Assembly: GCF_004000235.1 (NCBI RefSeq)
Contig: NZ_RCIO01000005.1
Location: 62,001 to 126,000 of the forward strand
Origin: Mesorhizobium sp. Z1-4
GTDB lineage: Bacteria > Pseudomonadota > Alphaproteobacteria > Rhizobiales > Rhizobiaceae
Length of the DNA stretch: 64,000 nucleotides
Direction: 5' to 3'
Of the stretch, positions 17,781 to 25,994 are shown one piece after another (within the stretch, counting starts at the first letter, position 1; the number at the start of each line of letters is the position of its first letter). Made by a program: the position numbers and the translations under genes. The notes beneath the pieces are model-generated. The model was given only the letters and a program-made list of their open reading frames with translations, was not told the origin of the DNA and made no database searches.

Positions 17781-19274
17781 ATGCCGAAATCCGTCGAAAT
17801 CACGTTCGCCCGGTCCGCAAAACCCGCTGGGGGAGTTGCTGTAGTTCTCGCCGCCGAGGGCGCCAAGCCGGGACCTTCCGCGGAGGCCGTTGACCCGGCC
17901 GGCGTTCTCAAAAAGGCTCTCAAGGTTGCGGAATTCAAGGGGAAGGCCCGTACCGCGGTCGACGTGATAGCCCCGTCGGGATCGTCCGCCGACCGTATTG
18001 TTGTCGTCGGCCTCGGCAACACGGCAAAGCCGGACCCCGACGCATGGACCCGGCTCGGCGGCGCGATTGCCGGCCGCTTCGGCAAGGCCAGGCGGGCGAC
18101 GGTCTTTCTCGACGCACCCGACGTTGAAATCGATGCCGCCGCCGTTGCCAGCGTGGCAATGGGCATGGAACTGCGCGCCTATCGCTTCGACCGCTACAAA
18201 ACCAAAAAGAAGGACGACGGCAACGGCAATGAGCCCGATACCGTCAAGGTGACGATCGTCGCGGCCGCAGCAGCCGCGGCAAAGAAGCTCTGGAGCGAAT
18301 ATGAGGGTATCGCCGGCGGGGTGATGCTGGCGCGCGATCTGGTCAACGAACCGGCCAATATTCTGGGTCCCCTCGAATTCGCGGCCAAGGCCGGTGAGCT
18401 GTCGAAGCTCGGCGTCGAGATCGAGGTCTTGACGGAAAAGGAAATGAAAAAGCTCGGCATGGGCGCCCTTCTGGGCGTCGCGCAGGGCTCCACGCGCCCC
18501 GCGCGCCTTGTGGTGATGCGCTGGAACGGCGGCAAGGCGAAGTCAAAGCCGATCGCGTTTGTCGGCAAGGGCGTCGTGTTCGACACCGGCGGCAATTCGA
18601 TCAAACCGGCCGGCGGCATGGAGGATATGAAGGGCGACATGGGCGGTGCGGCCGCCGTCACCGGCTTGATGCATGCGCTCGCGGCGCGCAAGGCCAAGGC
18701 CAATGTGATCGGCATTATCGGCCTTGTTGAAAACATGGTCGACGGCAACGCCCAGCGTCCGGGCGACATCGTCACATCCATGTCGGGCCAGACCATCGAG
18801 GTTTTGAACACGGATGCCGAGGGCCGCCTCGTTCTGGCCGACGCGCTCACCTATTGCATCGACAAGTACAAGCCTGAATTTGTTGTGAATTTGGCCACGC
18901 TGACCGGCGCCATCATGGTCGCGCTCGGCCAGTTCCATGCCGGTCTTTTCTCAAATGACGACACACTGTCGGAACAGCTCACCGAGGCGGGTCTCGCCAC
19001 GCATGAGCGCGTCTGGCGCATGCCGATGGGCGCCGACTACGACAAGCTGATCGATTCCAAGAACGCCGACATGAAGAACATTGGCGGCCGCTACGGGGGC
19101 TCCATTACTGCCGCGCAGTTCCTGCAGCGCTTCGTCGACGAAACGCCATGGGCGCATCTCGATGTCGCTGGCACCGCTATGGGTTCGCCCGCCAACGAGA
19201 TATCGCAGTCCTGGGCGTCGGGCTTCGGCGTGCGCCTGCTCGACCGGCTGGTGCGCGACTATTACGAGAAATAG
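17781..19274 (+). CDS. pepA: Leucyl aminopeptidase (M17 family)
   Basis: PepA removes N-terminal residues from peptides in the cytosol with two metal ions. The 497-residue protein has the M17 signature NTDAEGRL at residues 343-350 and the metal/active-site stretch [16 protein letters not shown] (261-276) with the following MKGDMGGAA. The N-terminal macro-like domain is present, joined by the helix [13 protein letters not shown] 17781 has GGAG upstream. HolC follows six bases after its stop, as in many proteobacteria. Confidence 0.96.
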   Translation: MPKSVEITFARSAKPAGGVAVVLAAEGAKPGPSAEAVDPAGVLKKALKVAEFKGKARTAVDVIAPSGSSADRIVVVGLGNTAKPDPDAWTRLGGAIAGRFGKARRATVFLDAPDVEIDAAAVASVAMGMELRAYRFDRYKTKKKDDGNGNEPDTVKVTIVAAAAAAAKKLWSEYEGIAGGVMLARDLVNEPANILGPLEFAAKAGELSKLGVEIEVLTEKEMKKLGMGALLGVAQGSTRPARLVVMRWNGGKAKSKPIAFVGKGVVFDTGGNSIKPAGGMEDMKGDMGGAAAVTGLMHALAARKAKANVIGIIGLVENMVDGNAQRPGDIVTSMSGQTIEVLNTDAEGRLVLADALTYCIDKYKPEFVVNLATLTGAIMVALGQFHAGLFSNDDTLSEQLTEAGLATHERVWRMPMGADYDKLIDSKNADMKNIGGRYGGSITAAQFLQRFVDETPWAHLDVAGTAMGSPANEISQSWASGFGVRLLDRLVRDYYEK

Positions 19275-19280
19275 ACCTTT

Positions 19281-19730
19281 ATGGCCGAGGTGCTGTTCTA
19301 TCATCTGACGGAATCGACGCTCTACGACGCGCTGCCGGGTCTGCTTGAGCGTTCCGTCGCGCGTGGCTGGAAGGTGGTTGTGCAGGCTGCGAGCGAAGAG
19401 CGCCGGGAGGCGCTCGACGGGCACCTGTGGACATTCCGCGACGACAGCTTCCTCGCCCATGGCAGTGACCATGACCCGCACCCCGCGGAGCAGCCGGTTT
19501 TCCTGACCACGGGGCAGAACAACCCCAATGGGGCGGCGGTGCGTTTTGTGGTCGATGGAGCGGAGCCGCCGTCGCCGGACGGATATGAAAGGCTGGTGCT
19601 GATGTTCGACGGCCATGACCCGGACCAGGTCGAGGCCGCGCGTGGCCAATGGAAAGCGTTCAAGGCCTCGGGCGCAGAGCTGACCTACTGGCAGCAGACG
19701 CTTGAAGGGAAATGGGTGAAGAAGGGGTAG
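19281..19730 (+). CDS. holC: DNA polymerase III chi subunit
   Basis: The chi subunit links the clamp loader to single-strand DNA binding protein at the replication fork. The 149-residue protein shows family landmarks: EVLFYHLTESTLYDALPGLL, LWTFRDDSFLAHG, and PVFLTTGQNNPNGA. It starts six bases after pepA, so the two are co-transcribed, and it converges on a methyltransferase gene 10 bases beyond its end. Confidence 0.93.
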   Translation: MAEVLFYHLTESTLYDALPGLLERSVARGWKVVVQAASEERREALDGHLWTFRDDSFLAHGSDHDPHPAEQPVFLTTGQNNPNGAAVRFVVDGAEPPSPDGYERLVLMFDGHDPDQVEAARGQWKAFKASGAELTYWQQTLEGKWVKKG

Positions 19731-19740
19731 GGGCGCGGGG

Positions 19741-20562
19741 TCATGCCGCACGCCCTGAAACCACGACCGAGGGCATCGGAAGATCCCAGGGAGCGCTCGG
19801 GCCGTGATTGGCCTTCACCGTCTCGGCGACAGCCGACCGGATTGCCTTCTCGTTGGCAGGCGGTTGCGGACGCAGGAGCGCTCCGCCGCGCACCGTTCCT
19901 TCGATAAAGAAATCAATCGGCGCGTCCGGCTTGGTAACCACCCATCGGCTGTCCACCTCGGTGATGCGAAGATCGCTGAACCCTGCCTCCTCCATTGCAG
20001 GGAAGGCCCGGGCAGGGTCGGCGTAGTCTGTCGCGCCAGGTCCGGGAGGAAGTGCGATTTCGGGTGATCCGTGAACGCCAATTGCGTCGAAGACATAAGT
20101 GAAGGCCGAACGCACGGTGTCGTGCCAGACCGAGTAGGCAAAGCGCCCTCCCGGTTTCAGAATACGCCGGGCTTCACGCATCGCCGCCGGTGGGTCGGGC
20201 ACATGCGGCATGCCGAAGCCCATTGTAGCGGCGTCGAACGATGCGTCCTCGAACGGCGTTGCCATTGCGTCGCCTTCGACGAAATCGGCCAGCGGCAAAG
20301 CCGAACGCGCGATGCGCAGCATGGCGGGCGAAAAATCGAGCCCGGTCGCCGTGGCTCCGGCGTCGATCAGACCACCTGCGACGATCCCGTGTCCGCAACA
20401 CAGATCGATAACGTGCATGCCGGGGCCGGCCTTCGTTTCCGAAACGAGATGAGGCACCGCCATTGCCGCTGCACGCGCGAAGTCTCTCGCATAGGCGGCG
20501 GCCGTATCCTCATCTGCCCAGCCGCGCCGTTCCAGCGATGCGAAGTCTTCGGCTTCGCTCAT
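19741..20562 (-). CDS. Class I SAM-dependent methyltransferase
   Basis: A 273-residue methyltransferase. SAM motif I is VIDLCCGHGI at residues 51-60; the following GLDFSPAMLRIA and VEGDAMATPFEDASFDAATM complete a type 11 (UbiE/COQ5-like) domain. The C-terminal third is variable and probably chooses the substrate, which cannot be predicted. It lies about 80 bases after the DUF1801 genes on the same strand and may or may not share their message. Confidence 0.85.
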   Translation of the reverse strand: MSEAEDFASLERRGWADEDTAAAYARDFARAAAMAVPHLVSETKAGPGMHVIDLCCGHGIVAGGLIDAGATATGLDFSPAMLRIARSALPLADFVEGDAMATPFEDASFDAATMGFGMPHVPDPPAAMREARRILKPGGRFAYSVWHDTVRSAFTYVFDAIGVHGSPEIALPPGPGATDYADPARAFPAMEEAGFSDLRITEVDSRWVVTKPDAPIDFFIEGTVRGGALLRPQPPANEKAIRSAVAETVKANHGPSAPWDLPMPSVVVSGRAA

Positions 20563-20644
20563 GTTCCACTCCCTGCGCCGCCACCCCGGTGGTTCCGGTG
20601 TGTGGCTGGCTCCGGGCGGATGATAGCATGATGAAATCGGCGTG

Positions 20645-21031
20645 CTAGCCGGCGTTCAACGCCACTGCCGCCTTCACCAGCGCCCTGAACGCCTCTTCAT
20701 CGAGGCTCGCGCCTTCCCGAATATCGATCGAGCGCCGCGTCGCGCCCGTATCCTTGCCGTTGAACACGCCTGAAGGATCGTCCAGCGCGGCCCCTTTGGC
20801 AAAGGTCAGCTTCACCTTGTCCTTGTAGGTCTCGCCGGTGCAAATGATCCCGTCATGTTCCCACACCGGAACGCCGGATGGGTTTGTCGGCTTGCGCCAT
20901 TTCACCGCCTCGACCACGTGAGGGTCTGCTTCGTGGATCAGTGCCCGAACGTTCGCCAGAGCCTCGCCGCGCCAGTCGGTCATCCCTTTGATTTTCGCGG
21001 TTATGAGCTCGGAGGGGTTTTCTGAAGTCAT
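20645..21031 (-). CDS. DUF1801 domain protein (first copy)
   Basis: A 128-residue protein of the DUF1801 (YdhG-like, frataxin-like fold) family: DWRGEALANVRALIHEADP, then AVKWRKPTNPSGVPVWEHDG, a KVKLTFAKGAALDDP strand pair and RRSIDIREGASLDEEAF near the end. Some relatives have been linked to iron handling, but function here is unknown. It is 15 bases downstream of another DUF1801 gene and lies in the minus-strand cluster led by an ArsR repressor. Co-regulation with that cluster is inferred from spacing. Confidence 0.82.
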   Translation of the reverse strand: MTSENPSELITAKIKGMTDWRGEALANVRALIHEADPHVVEAVKWRKPTNPSGVPVWEHDGIICTGETYKDKVKLTFAKGAALDDPSGVFNGKDTGATRRSIDIREGASLDEEAFRALVKAAVALNAG

Positions 21032-21046
21032 CTCAAAATCCTGTAC

Positions 21047-21463
21047 TTACATCTTCTCGCCGGGCAGCGCCGCGGCTTGCTTCACCCAATCAGCAAACCG
21101 GGCTTCATCGAATTGCCCCTCGTGAATATCGTAATAACGCACCTGCGGATGCTTTGATTTCCCCTCCGGTACGGGGTCGAGTGACGTTCCACGAAAGAAC
21201 GTCACTTTCACGTAGTTCGTAAAACAGTGCAGGCTGAGAAACCACAGATCGTCTTCAAGGCCATAGAAGGGCGAGTTCCATTTCACCGCCTTCCTTACGC
21301 CCGGAACCGACAGCTCGATGATCCCATCGATCCGCCGACCGAGATCGCTTTTCCACCCTGGCATCGCCGCGATATAGGCCTGCACGGGCTCGTTGCCATA
21401 GCCCTTGGCAATCTGCGGATTGCCGCCCGAGAGAAGCTTGGGTTGGTTACTTTTGGATGCCAT
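21047..21463 (-). CDS. DUF1801 domain protein (second copy)
   Basis: A 138-residue DUF1801 protein: VQAYIAAMPGWKSDLGRRID, VRKAVKWNSPFYGLEDDLWF, then NYVKVTFFRGTSLDPVP and VRYYDIHEGQFDEARFADWV. It differs clearly from the neighbouring copy, so the tandem is an old paralogous pair rather than a recent duplication. It lies 15 bases after the small membrane protein gene and 15 bases before the next DUF1801 gene, suggesting one message. Role unknown. Confidence 0.82.
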   Translation of the reverse strand: MASKSNQPKLLSGGNPQIAKGYGNEPVQAYIAAMPGWKSDLGRRIDGIIELSVPGVRKAVKWNSPFYGLEDDLWFLSLHCFTNYVKVTFFRGTSLDPVPEGKSKHPQVRYYDIHEGQFDEARFADWVKQAAALPGEKM

Positions 21464-21478
21464 TGCCGGGAGCCGTAC

Positions 21479-21697
21479 TTATTGCTGTTCGGCGGCGGAA
21501 CTCCGTCGCACATAGGGCAGCGCGAACATGTAGAGCCCGCTGATCATAAGCAGAAAAAGCGGCGCCAGCGGCAGGAAATAGGCCCATTCGGCCGGCTCGC
21601 GGCCCATGCCGAGCATTGCAAATATGCCGGCGACAACCAGCGTGAATATGATCGACAGCCAGCGGTGCAGCTGCCGGACCCATTTGGTCCAGCTCAT
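21479..21697 (-). CDS. Small membrane protein of unknown function
   Basis: A 72-residue protein with two hydrophobic helices (LSIIFTLVVAGIFAMLG and FLPLAPLFLLMISGLYMFAL) separated by a short polar loop and ending in a basic tail. The N-terminal WTKWVRQLHRWLSI resembles the start of PepSY-type membrane helices, but no PepSY domain follows. ATG 21697 was preferred over 21709 because GGAGAG sits at good distance upstream. It lies 26 bases after the SRPBCC gene in the ArsR-led cluster. I do not recognise a function. Confidence 0.7.
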   Translation of the reverse strand: MSWTKWVRQLHRWLSIIFTLVVAGIFAMLGMGREPAEWAYFLPLAPLFLLMISGLYMFALPYVRRSSAAEQQ

Positions 21698-21723
21698 TTG
21701 TCTCTCCATGGGTTTGACGGTCG

Positions 21724-22131
21724 TCAGTCCATTCGGTTCAGCACCGCGTCCAGAGCTTCCAGGAAACGCGGCCAGTTGGTCGTTGCGCCGCTGTAATAGG
21801 CCTCCTGGTGCGGCTCGAATCCGGTCTGCACCATGCGCAGCACCGTGCCGTTCTCGGTTGGAGTCAGTGTCCAGGTGACAACGCTCTCAAGGTCCTTGGT
21901 GTTCCAGCTGTAGGACAGCTTTTTCGCCGGCTCGGATTCCAGCACCTGTCCCTCGACCGCGCCCCAATTCGCACTGAGGTTAAAACGGCTTCCCGCATCG
22001 GGTCTGAAATCGTTTTTCATCAGCCATTCCTCGATCAGGTGCGGTTGGGTCAATGCGCGCCAGATCTTCTCTGGCGGGTGCGGAAACTCCCGCTCGACAA
22101 TCACGGAGCGTGTTTCATGCGGTCCAGTCAC
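21724..22131 (-). CDS. SRPBCC/AHSA1-family protein
   Basis: A 135-residue START-like protein of the Aha1/CalC branch: IVEREFPHPPEKIWRALTQP at the start, then EEWLMKNDFRPDAG, and WTLTPTENGTVLRMVQTGF before the C-terminal helix. The fold makes a deep hydrophobic cavity, so a small ligand is likely. Its gene overlaps that of the ArsR regulator by four bases. ArsR-AHSA1 pairs of this kind are widespread, and the ligand-binding protein is thought to be co-regulated by its partner; the ligand is not known. Confidence 0.88.
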   Translation of the reverse strand: MTGPHETRSVIVEREFPHPPEKIWRALTQPHLIEEWLMKNDFRPDAGSRFNLSANWGAVEGQVLESEPAKKLSYSWNTKDLESVVTWTLTPTENGTVLRMVQTGFEPHQEAYYSGATTNWPRFLEALDAVLNRMD

Positions 22132-22451
22132 TGGTCCATCCTGTTGAGCAGGTCTTCAAGGTCGTCGAACCTGCCTTCCCAGAAGATGCCATAGCGGCTC
22201 ATCCAGCCGGCAAGCGGAGCCAGCGCCTCGCGGTTGGCGCTGTAATGCGTCTGCCTGCCGTCGGGCCGGTCGCGCACCAACCCCGCCGATTTCAGCACGG
22301 TCAGGTGTTTCGACACCGCCGGCTGCGAAATGCCCGCTTGTTCCGTCAGCATGCGTACGGTCTGTTCGCCACTCCTTGCGAGACGTTCGTAGATCGCGCG
22401 CCGTGTCGGGTCGGCGAGCGAGCGGAATATCATGTCGGTCCGGCCGTCCAT
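22128..22451 (-). CDS. ArsR-family transcriptional repressor
   Basis: A 107-residue winged-helix protein: IFRSLADPTRRAIYERLARS, then the recognition helices QAGISQPAVSKHLTVLKSAG and wing GLVRDRPDGRQTHYSAN. No CxC metal-binding motif is present in the expected helix, so it is probably not a metal sensor. It starts the minus-strand cluster and overlaps the SRPBCC gene. Two 16-base operator-like palindromes at 22459-22474 and 22486-22501 sit just before its ATG, arguing for autorepression. The inducer is unknown. Confidence 0.9.
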   Translation of the reverse strand: MDGRTDMIFRSLADPTRRAIYERLARSGEQTVRMLTEQAGISQPAVSKHLTVLKSAGLVRDRPDGRQTHYSANREALAPLAGWMSRYGIFWEGRFDDLEDLLNRMDQ

Positions 22452-22458
22452 TCAATTG

Positions 22459-22501
22459 ATAACCCGTTGGCTATTGATCAATCCAATAACCATTCGGCTA
22501 T
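22459..22501. promoter_or_regulatory. Tandem ArsR-type operator
   Basis: Two near-identical imperfect palindromes, ATAACCCGTTGGCTAT (22459-22474) and ATAACCATTCGGCTAT (22486-22501), have centres 27 bases apart, with the self-complementary ATTGATCAAT between them. The ATAACC...GGTTAT shape is, from memory, typical of operators of ArsR proteins paired with SRPBCC proteins. The array begins eight bases before the arsR ATG and lies 85 bases before the divergent ABC-F gene, so repression of arsR is expected and of the other gene possible. Confidence 0.65.
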
Positions 22502-22585
22502 GAATGGTCAAGCCAGCCGAATTCGCCGCCACTTGCCGCAACGGCCCTTGCGCCCGCGCTTCTGCTCCGCCATTAACCGCGCGCC

Positions 22586-24463
22586 ATGTTGACCATCTCA
22601 AATCTTTCCCTGCGCGTTGCCGGCCGTCTTCTCATCGAAGAAGCGAGCCTGTCGCTGCCTGCCGGCGCCAAGGCCGGTCTCGTCGGACGCAACGGAACCG
22701 GCAAGACAACGCTGTTTCGTGCCATCACGGGCGAGCTCGCGCCCGAAAAAGGCGAGATCAACTTCCCGAAGAACACGCGCATCGGTCAGGTCGCGCAGGA
22801 GGCGCCCGGCACCGACGAAGCTCTGATCGACATCGTGCTCGCCGCCGACACCGAGCGGGCGGCGCTGCTTGCCGAAGCCGAGACGGCGAAGGATGCGCAC
22901 CGCATCGCCGAAATCCAGACCCGGCTTGCCGATATCGATGCGCACTCGGCCGAGGCCCGCGCCGCAACCATCCTGGCCGGCCTTGGCTTCGACCAGCAGG
23001 CGCAGCAGCGGCCGGCATCGAGCTTCTCCGGCGGCTGGCGCATGCGTGTTGCGCTTGCTTCGGTGCTGTTCGCCCAGCCCGATCTGCTGCTGCTCGACGA
23101 GCCGACCAACTATCTCGATCTGGAAGGCACGCTGTGGCTGGAAAACTATCTCGGCAACTACCCGCACACCGTGCTTCTGATCAGCCACGACCGTGACCTG
23201 CTCAACCGCACGGTGACCTCGATTGCGCATCTGGACCGCAAGAAGCTGACCTTGTGGCGCGGCGGTTACGACCAGTTCGAACGCCAGCGTGCCGAAAAGA
23301 TGGAGCTGCTTGAAAGGACCCGGGTGAAGCAGGAAGCCGCGCGCAAGCACATGCAGTCCTTCGTCGACCGCTTCCGCTACAAGGCCTCCAAGGCGCGCCA
23401 GGCGCAGTCGCGGTTGAAGGCGCTGGAAAAGCTGCAGCCGGTGGAATCGATGCTCGACGGGTCGGTGACGCCGTTCCGGTTTCCCGAGCCTGAAAAGACC
23501 GTGGCATCTCCGATCGTCGCGCTGGAAGGCGGTTCGGTCGGTTATGCGCCGGGCAAGCCGGTCCTGTCGAAGCTGACACTGCGTATCGATGCCGATGACC
23601 GCATTGCGCTGATGGGCGCCAACGGCAACGGCAAATCGACCTTCGCCAAGCTTCTGTCGGCGCGCCTCAAGCTCGAAGGTGGTCGCATGACCATTGCGCC
23701 TGGCCTGAAGGTCGCGATGTTCGCGCAGCACCAGCTCGACGATCTGCGGCCGGAGGAAAACGCCTATGAGCATGTGCGGCGCCTGATGCCGGAAGCGCCG
23801 GAGGCGAGGGTTCGTTCGCGCGTTGCGCAGTTCGGCCTTGCGACGGAAAAGATGTCGACGCCTGCAAAGGACCTGTCGGGCGGCGAAAAGGCGCGGCTTC
23901 TGATGGGGCTGGCGGTTTTCGACGGGCCGAACCTGTTCATCCTCGACGAACCGACCAACCATCTCGACATCGATTCGCGCGCAGCCCTCATCCAGGCGCT
24001 GAATGAGTTTCCGGGTGCCGTGATCCTGATCAGCCACGACCGCCACCTGATCGAGGCCACCGCCGACCGGCTGTGGCTGGTCAAGGATGGCGCGGTTGCG
24101 CCCTTCGATGGCGATCTGTCGGACTATCGCCGCATAGTCACCGGCCAGTCTGCGGACCGGCGCGAAAAGCGCGAGGCCGACAAGGCGTCGAAGGCTGAGC
24201 GCAGGCGCGAGGCGGCGCAGCGCCGGGCGGTACTTGAGCCGCTCGCCAAGGAGATCAAGGCGACGGAAGGGCTGCTCGAGCGTACCCGCCAGCGTTTGGA
24301 CGCAATCGAGGATCAGCTTGCCGACCCGGCTCTTTATCAGAAGGATCCAAAGGCGATGACGCAGCTTTCCAAGGAGCGCGCCGACCTCGCCGCCACGCTG
24401 GCGCGCCATGAGGAGCGCTGGCTGGAACTCTCCTCCCGTTATGAGGAAGGCATCGCACAATGA
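22586..24463 (+). CDS. ABC-F family ATPase (ribosome-associated type)
   Basis: A 625-residue soluble protein with two ABC cassettes and no membrane part. Walker A motifs are GRNGTGKTT (residues 34-42) and GANGNGKST; signatures are SSFSGGWRMRVALA and LSGGEKARLLMGL; each Walker B is followed by DEPTNYLDLE or DEPTNHLDID. Between them is the charged P-site linker rich in Lys and Arg (DRFRYKASKARQAQSRLKAL). A C-terminal coiled coil follows. ABC-F proteins act at the ribosomal E site to rescue or tune translation; this one is most like the YheS/Uup type. It is coupled to the crotonase gene by an ATGA overlap. Confidence 0.92.
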   Translation: MLTISNLSLRVAGRLLIEEASLSLPAGAKAGLVGRNGTGKTTLFRAITGELAPEKGEINFPKNTRIGQVAQEAPGTDEALIDIVLAADTERAALLAEAETAKDAHRIAEIQTRLADIDAHSAEARAATILAGLGFDQQAQQRPASSFSGGWRMRVALASVLFAQPDLLLLDEPTNYLDLEGTLWLENYLGNYPHTVLLISHDRDLLNRTVTSIAHLDRKKLTLWRGGYDQFERQRAEKMELLERTRVKQEAARKHMQSFVDRFRYKASKARQAQSRLKALEKLQPVESMLDGSVTPFRFPEPEKTVASPIVALEGGSVGYAPGKPVLSKLTLRIDADDRIALMGANGNGKSTFAKLLSARLKLEGGRMTIAPGLKVAMFAQHQLDDLRPEENAYEHVRRLMPEAPEARVRSRVAQFGLATEKMSTPAKDLSGGEKARLLMGLAVFDGPNLFILDEPTNHLDIDSRAALIQALNEFPGAVILISHDRHLIEATADRLWLVKDGAVAPFDGDLSDYRRIVTGQSADRREKREADKASKAERRREAAQRRAVLEPLAKEIKATEGLLERTRQRLDAIEDQLADPALYQKDPKAMTQLSKERADLAATLARHEERWLELSSRYEEGIAQ

Positions 24464-25269
24464 CCATTCGGGTTGAGAAGAAAGGCGCTGTTACTGTCGT
24501 CACCATCGACAGGCCCGAGGCACGCAATGCGGTCAACCCGGAAATGGCCGATGCCTTGTTCCGCGCATTCATCGATTTCGACCGTGACGACGAGGCCCGT
24601 GTCGCCATCCTGACCGGCGTGCCTGGCGCCTTCTGCGCCGGCTTCGACCTCAAGGCCGCGGCCTCCGGCGGTCTCGGCGACAGCTGGTTTGCCGATCACG
24701 ATCTGGATGCCGGCTTCGACGGCAGCAACGACCGCCCGCGCAAGGGTCCGATGGGGCCGACCAGGCTGACATTGTCGAAACCGGTCATCGCAGCAGTTTC
24801 AGGCCCTGCGGTCGCCGGCGGCATGGAACTTGCGCTGTGGTGCGACATGAGGGTGTTGGAGCGTTCGGCCTATATGGGTGTCTATTGCCGCCGCTGGGGC
24901 GTGCCGCTGATCGACGGCGGCACGGTAAGGCTTCCACGCATTGTCGGTCACGGCCGCGCCATGGATCTCATCCTGACCGGCCGCAAGGTTGAGGCGGAGG
25001 AATGCCTTTCGATCGGCCTCGCCAACCGGCTGTGCGATGACGGCGCAGCACTGGAGACTGCGCTGGAGCTGGCCAATGAGCTGGCGCGCTTTCCGCAGGG
25101 CTGCATGCGTGCCGACCGCATGTCGGCGATCCGTCAGTGGTCGCTCGATATTGAGCCGGCGCTTGTCAAGGAGTGGAACAGCGCCGCCGTTTTCGAGAGC
25201 GAAGGTGTGACGGGCGCGGCCCGCTTCAGTTCCGGCAAGGGCAGGGGCGGCGATTTCGGCGAGATCTGA
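24460..25269 (+). CDS. Enoyl-CoA hydratase/isomerase (crotonase) family protein
   Basis: A 269-residue crotonase-fold protein. The first oxyanion-hole segment is GAFCAGFDLKAAASG, the second is VAGGMELALWCDMRV, with the extra stretch YCRRWGVPLIDGGTVRLPRI in place of the canonical catalytic region. The PRIVGHGRAMDLILTGRKV motif supports family membership. The usual catalytic glutamates of true enoyl-CoA hydratases are not evident, so the reaction may differ (isomerase or dehydratase). It overlaps the ABC-F stop by four bases, a pairing without an obvious functional reason. Confidence 0.88.
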   Translation: MTIRVEKKGAVTVVTIDRPEARNAVNPEMADALFRAFIDFDRDDEARVAILTGVPGAFCAGFDLKAAASGGLGDSWFADHDLDAGFDGSNDRPRKGPMGPTRLTLSKPVIAAVSGPAVAGGMELALWCDMRVLERSAYMGVYCRRWGVPLIDGGTVRLPRIVGHGRAMDLILTGRKVEAEECLSIGLANRLCDDGAALETALELANELARFPQGCMRADRMSAIRQWSLDIEPALVKEWNSAAVFESEGVTGAARFSSGKGRGGDFGEI

Positions 25270-25280
25270 TCCCGCGAAAT

Positions 25281-25886
25281 CTACTTGCTGCGGCCCCAGC
25301 GAGGCGGCGGCGGGCTCGAATTCGGGTTTTCGGGCCGCTTGCGGCGGAACAGCGAGGCGACAAAGCCGAGCAGGCCCAGCGCCATCAGAATAAAGCCGGC
25401 GGGTATTGCACGCGGATCGAGGTCGAACGCGCCGGCATTGACGATCAGGTCGACGCTGTTGAAGCGGTCGACGCCGGCAATGCCGGGGCCGAATTCGAAC
25501 ACATACTGGTCGTGATCCACGCTGTGCAGCCGCTCGGCTTCCATGCGATAGCCTGTTTCGCCGCTTTGCGGATTGATTGTGCGGACATCCGCTTCGGCGA
25601 AATGCATCACGACCGAGGTCACATATTCGCCGTCGCCGGTCACGTTCATGGTCAGAAGCGGCTTGGTATCGCTGCGGATCAGCGCCCCGTCGGCACGAAG
25701 ATCGACGCTGACCGAAACCGGTGCCTCGGGCGAGGCGAGCGTCACTTCTGCCGGCGTGAAGCCGTTGCCGCGTTCGAAAACCCGCCAGGTTCCGATCTCG
25801 TAGCCTGAAACGTTCGATGCCGCCCAGGGATAGGCAATGCCCAGGCCGGCGCCGATCAGGATCATGAGCAGGAAGACAAACCGCAT
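25281..25886 (-). CDS. Conserved membrane-anchored protein of unknown function
   Basis: A 201-residue protein with hydrophobic helices at both ends: FVFLLMILIGAGLGIAYPWA (3-22) and GFILMALGLLGFVASLFRRK near residue 175. Between them lies a beta-rich region of about 145 residues (VSVSVDLRADGALI, LLTMNVTGDGEYVTSVVMHF), which should face the periplasm. The C-terminus is proline- and basic-rich. I recognise no named domain. It converges on the crotonase gene 12 bases away and stands about 110 bases downstream of the glycine-rich protein gene, past a terminator hairpin, so it is probably transcribed separately. Confidence 0.75.
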   Translation of the reverse strand: MRFVFLLMILIGAGLGIAYPWAASNVSGYEIGTWRVFERGNGFTPAEVTLASPEAPVSVSVDLRADGALIRSDTKPLLTMNVTGDGEYVTSVVMHFAEADVRTINPQSGETGYRMEAERLHSVDHDQYVFEFGPGIAGVDRFNSVDLIVNAGAFDLDPRAIPAGFILMALGLLGFVASLFRRKRPENPNSSPPPPRWGRSK

Positions 25887-25950
25887 GCGGCTGCTTTTGC
25901 ATGGCTTCGTGGCGCCTGTCCACTGCTCGGAGCCACAGCTCCCACACGAA

Positions 25951-25974
25951 GAAGGCGGCCCTGAAGCCGCCTTC
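25951..25974 (-). terminator. Terminator hairpin after the glycine-rich protein gene
   Basis: A perfect 9-bp stem, GAAGGCGGC with GCCGCCTTC, around a 6-base loop lies about 20 bases past the stop of the minus-strand gene at 25995. On the minus strand it is followed by TTCG only, so the T-run is weak. Position and stability favour termination or 3' protection. Confidence 0.55.
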
Positions 25975-25994
25975 CCAGACCTTTTGCGATGAAC

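Noticed and set aside
20645-21463. Recent tandem duplication of DUF1801 genes
   Set aside because: The two proteins share family motifs but little identity by eye, so they are old paralogues.
22598-24460. A 620-codon frame on the minus strand across the ABC-F gene
   Set aside because: It lies wholly antisense to a gene with complete ABC-F motifs, and its translation is Arg/His/Gln-rich with no domain. It is a GC-rich shadow.
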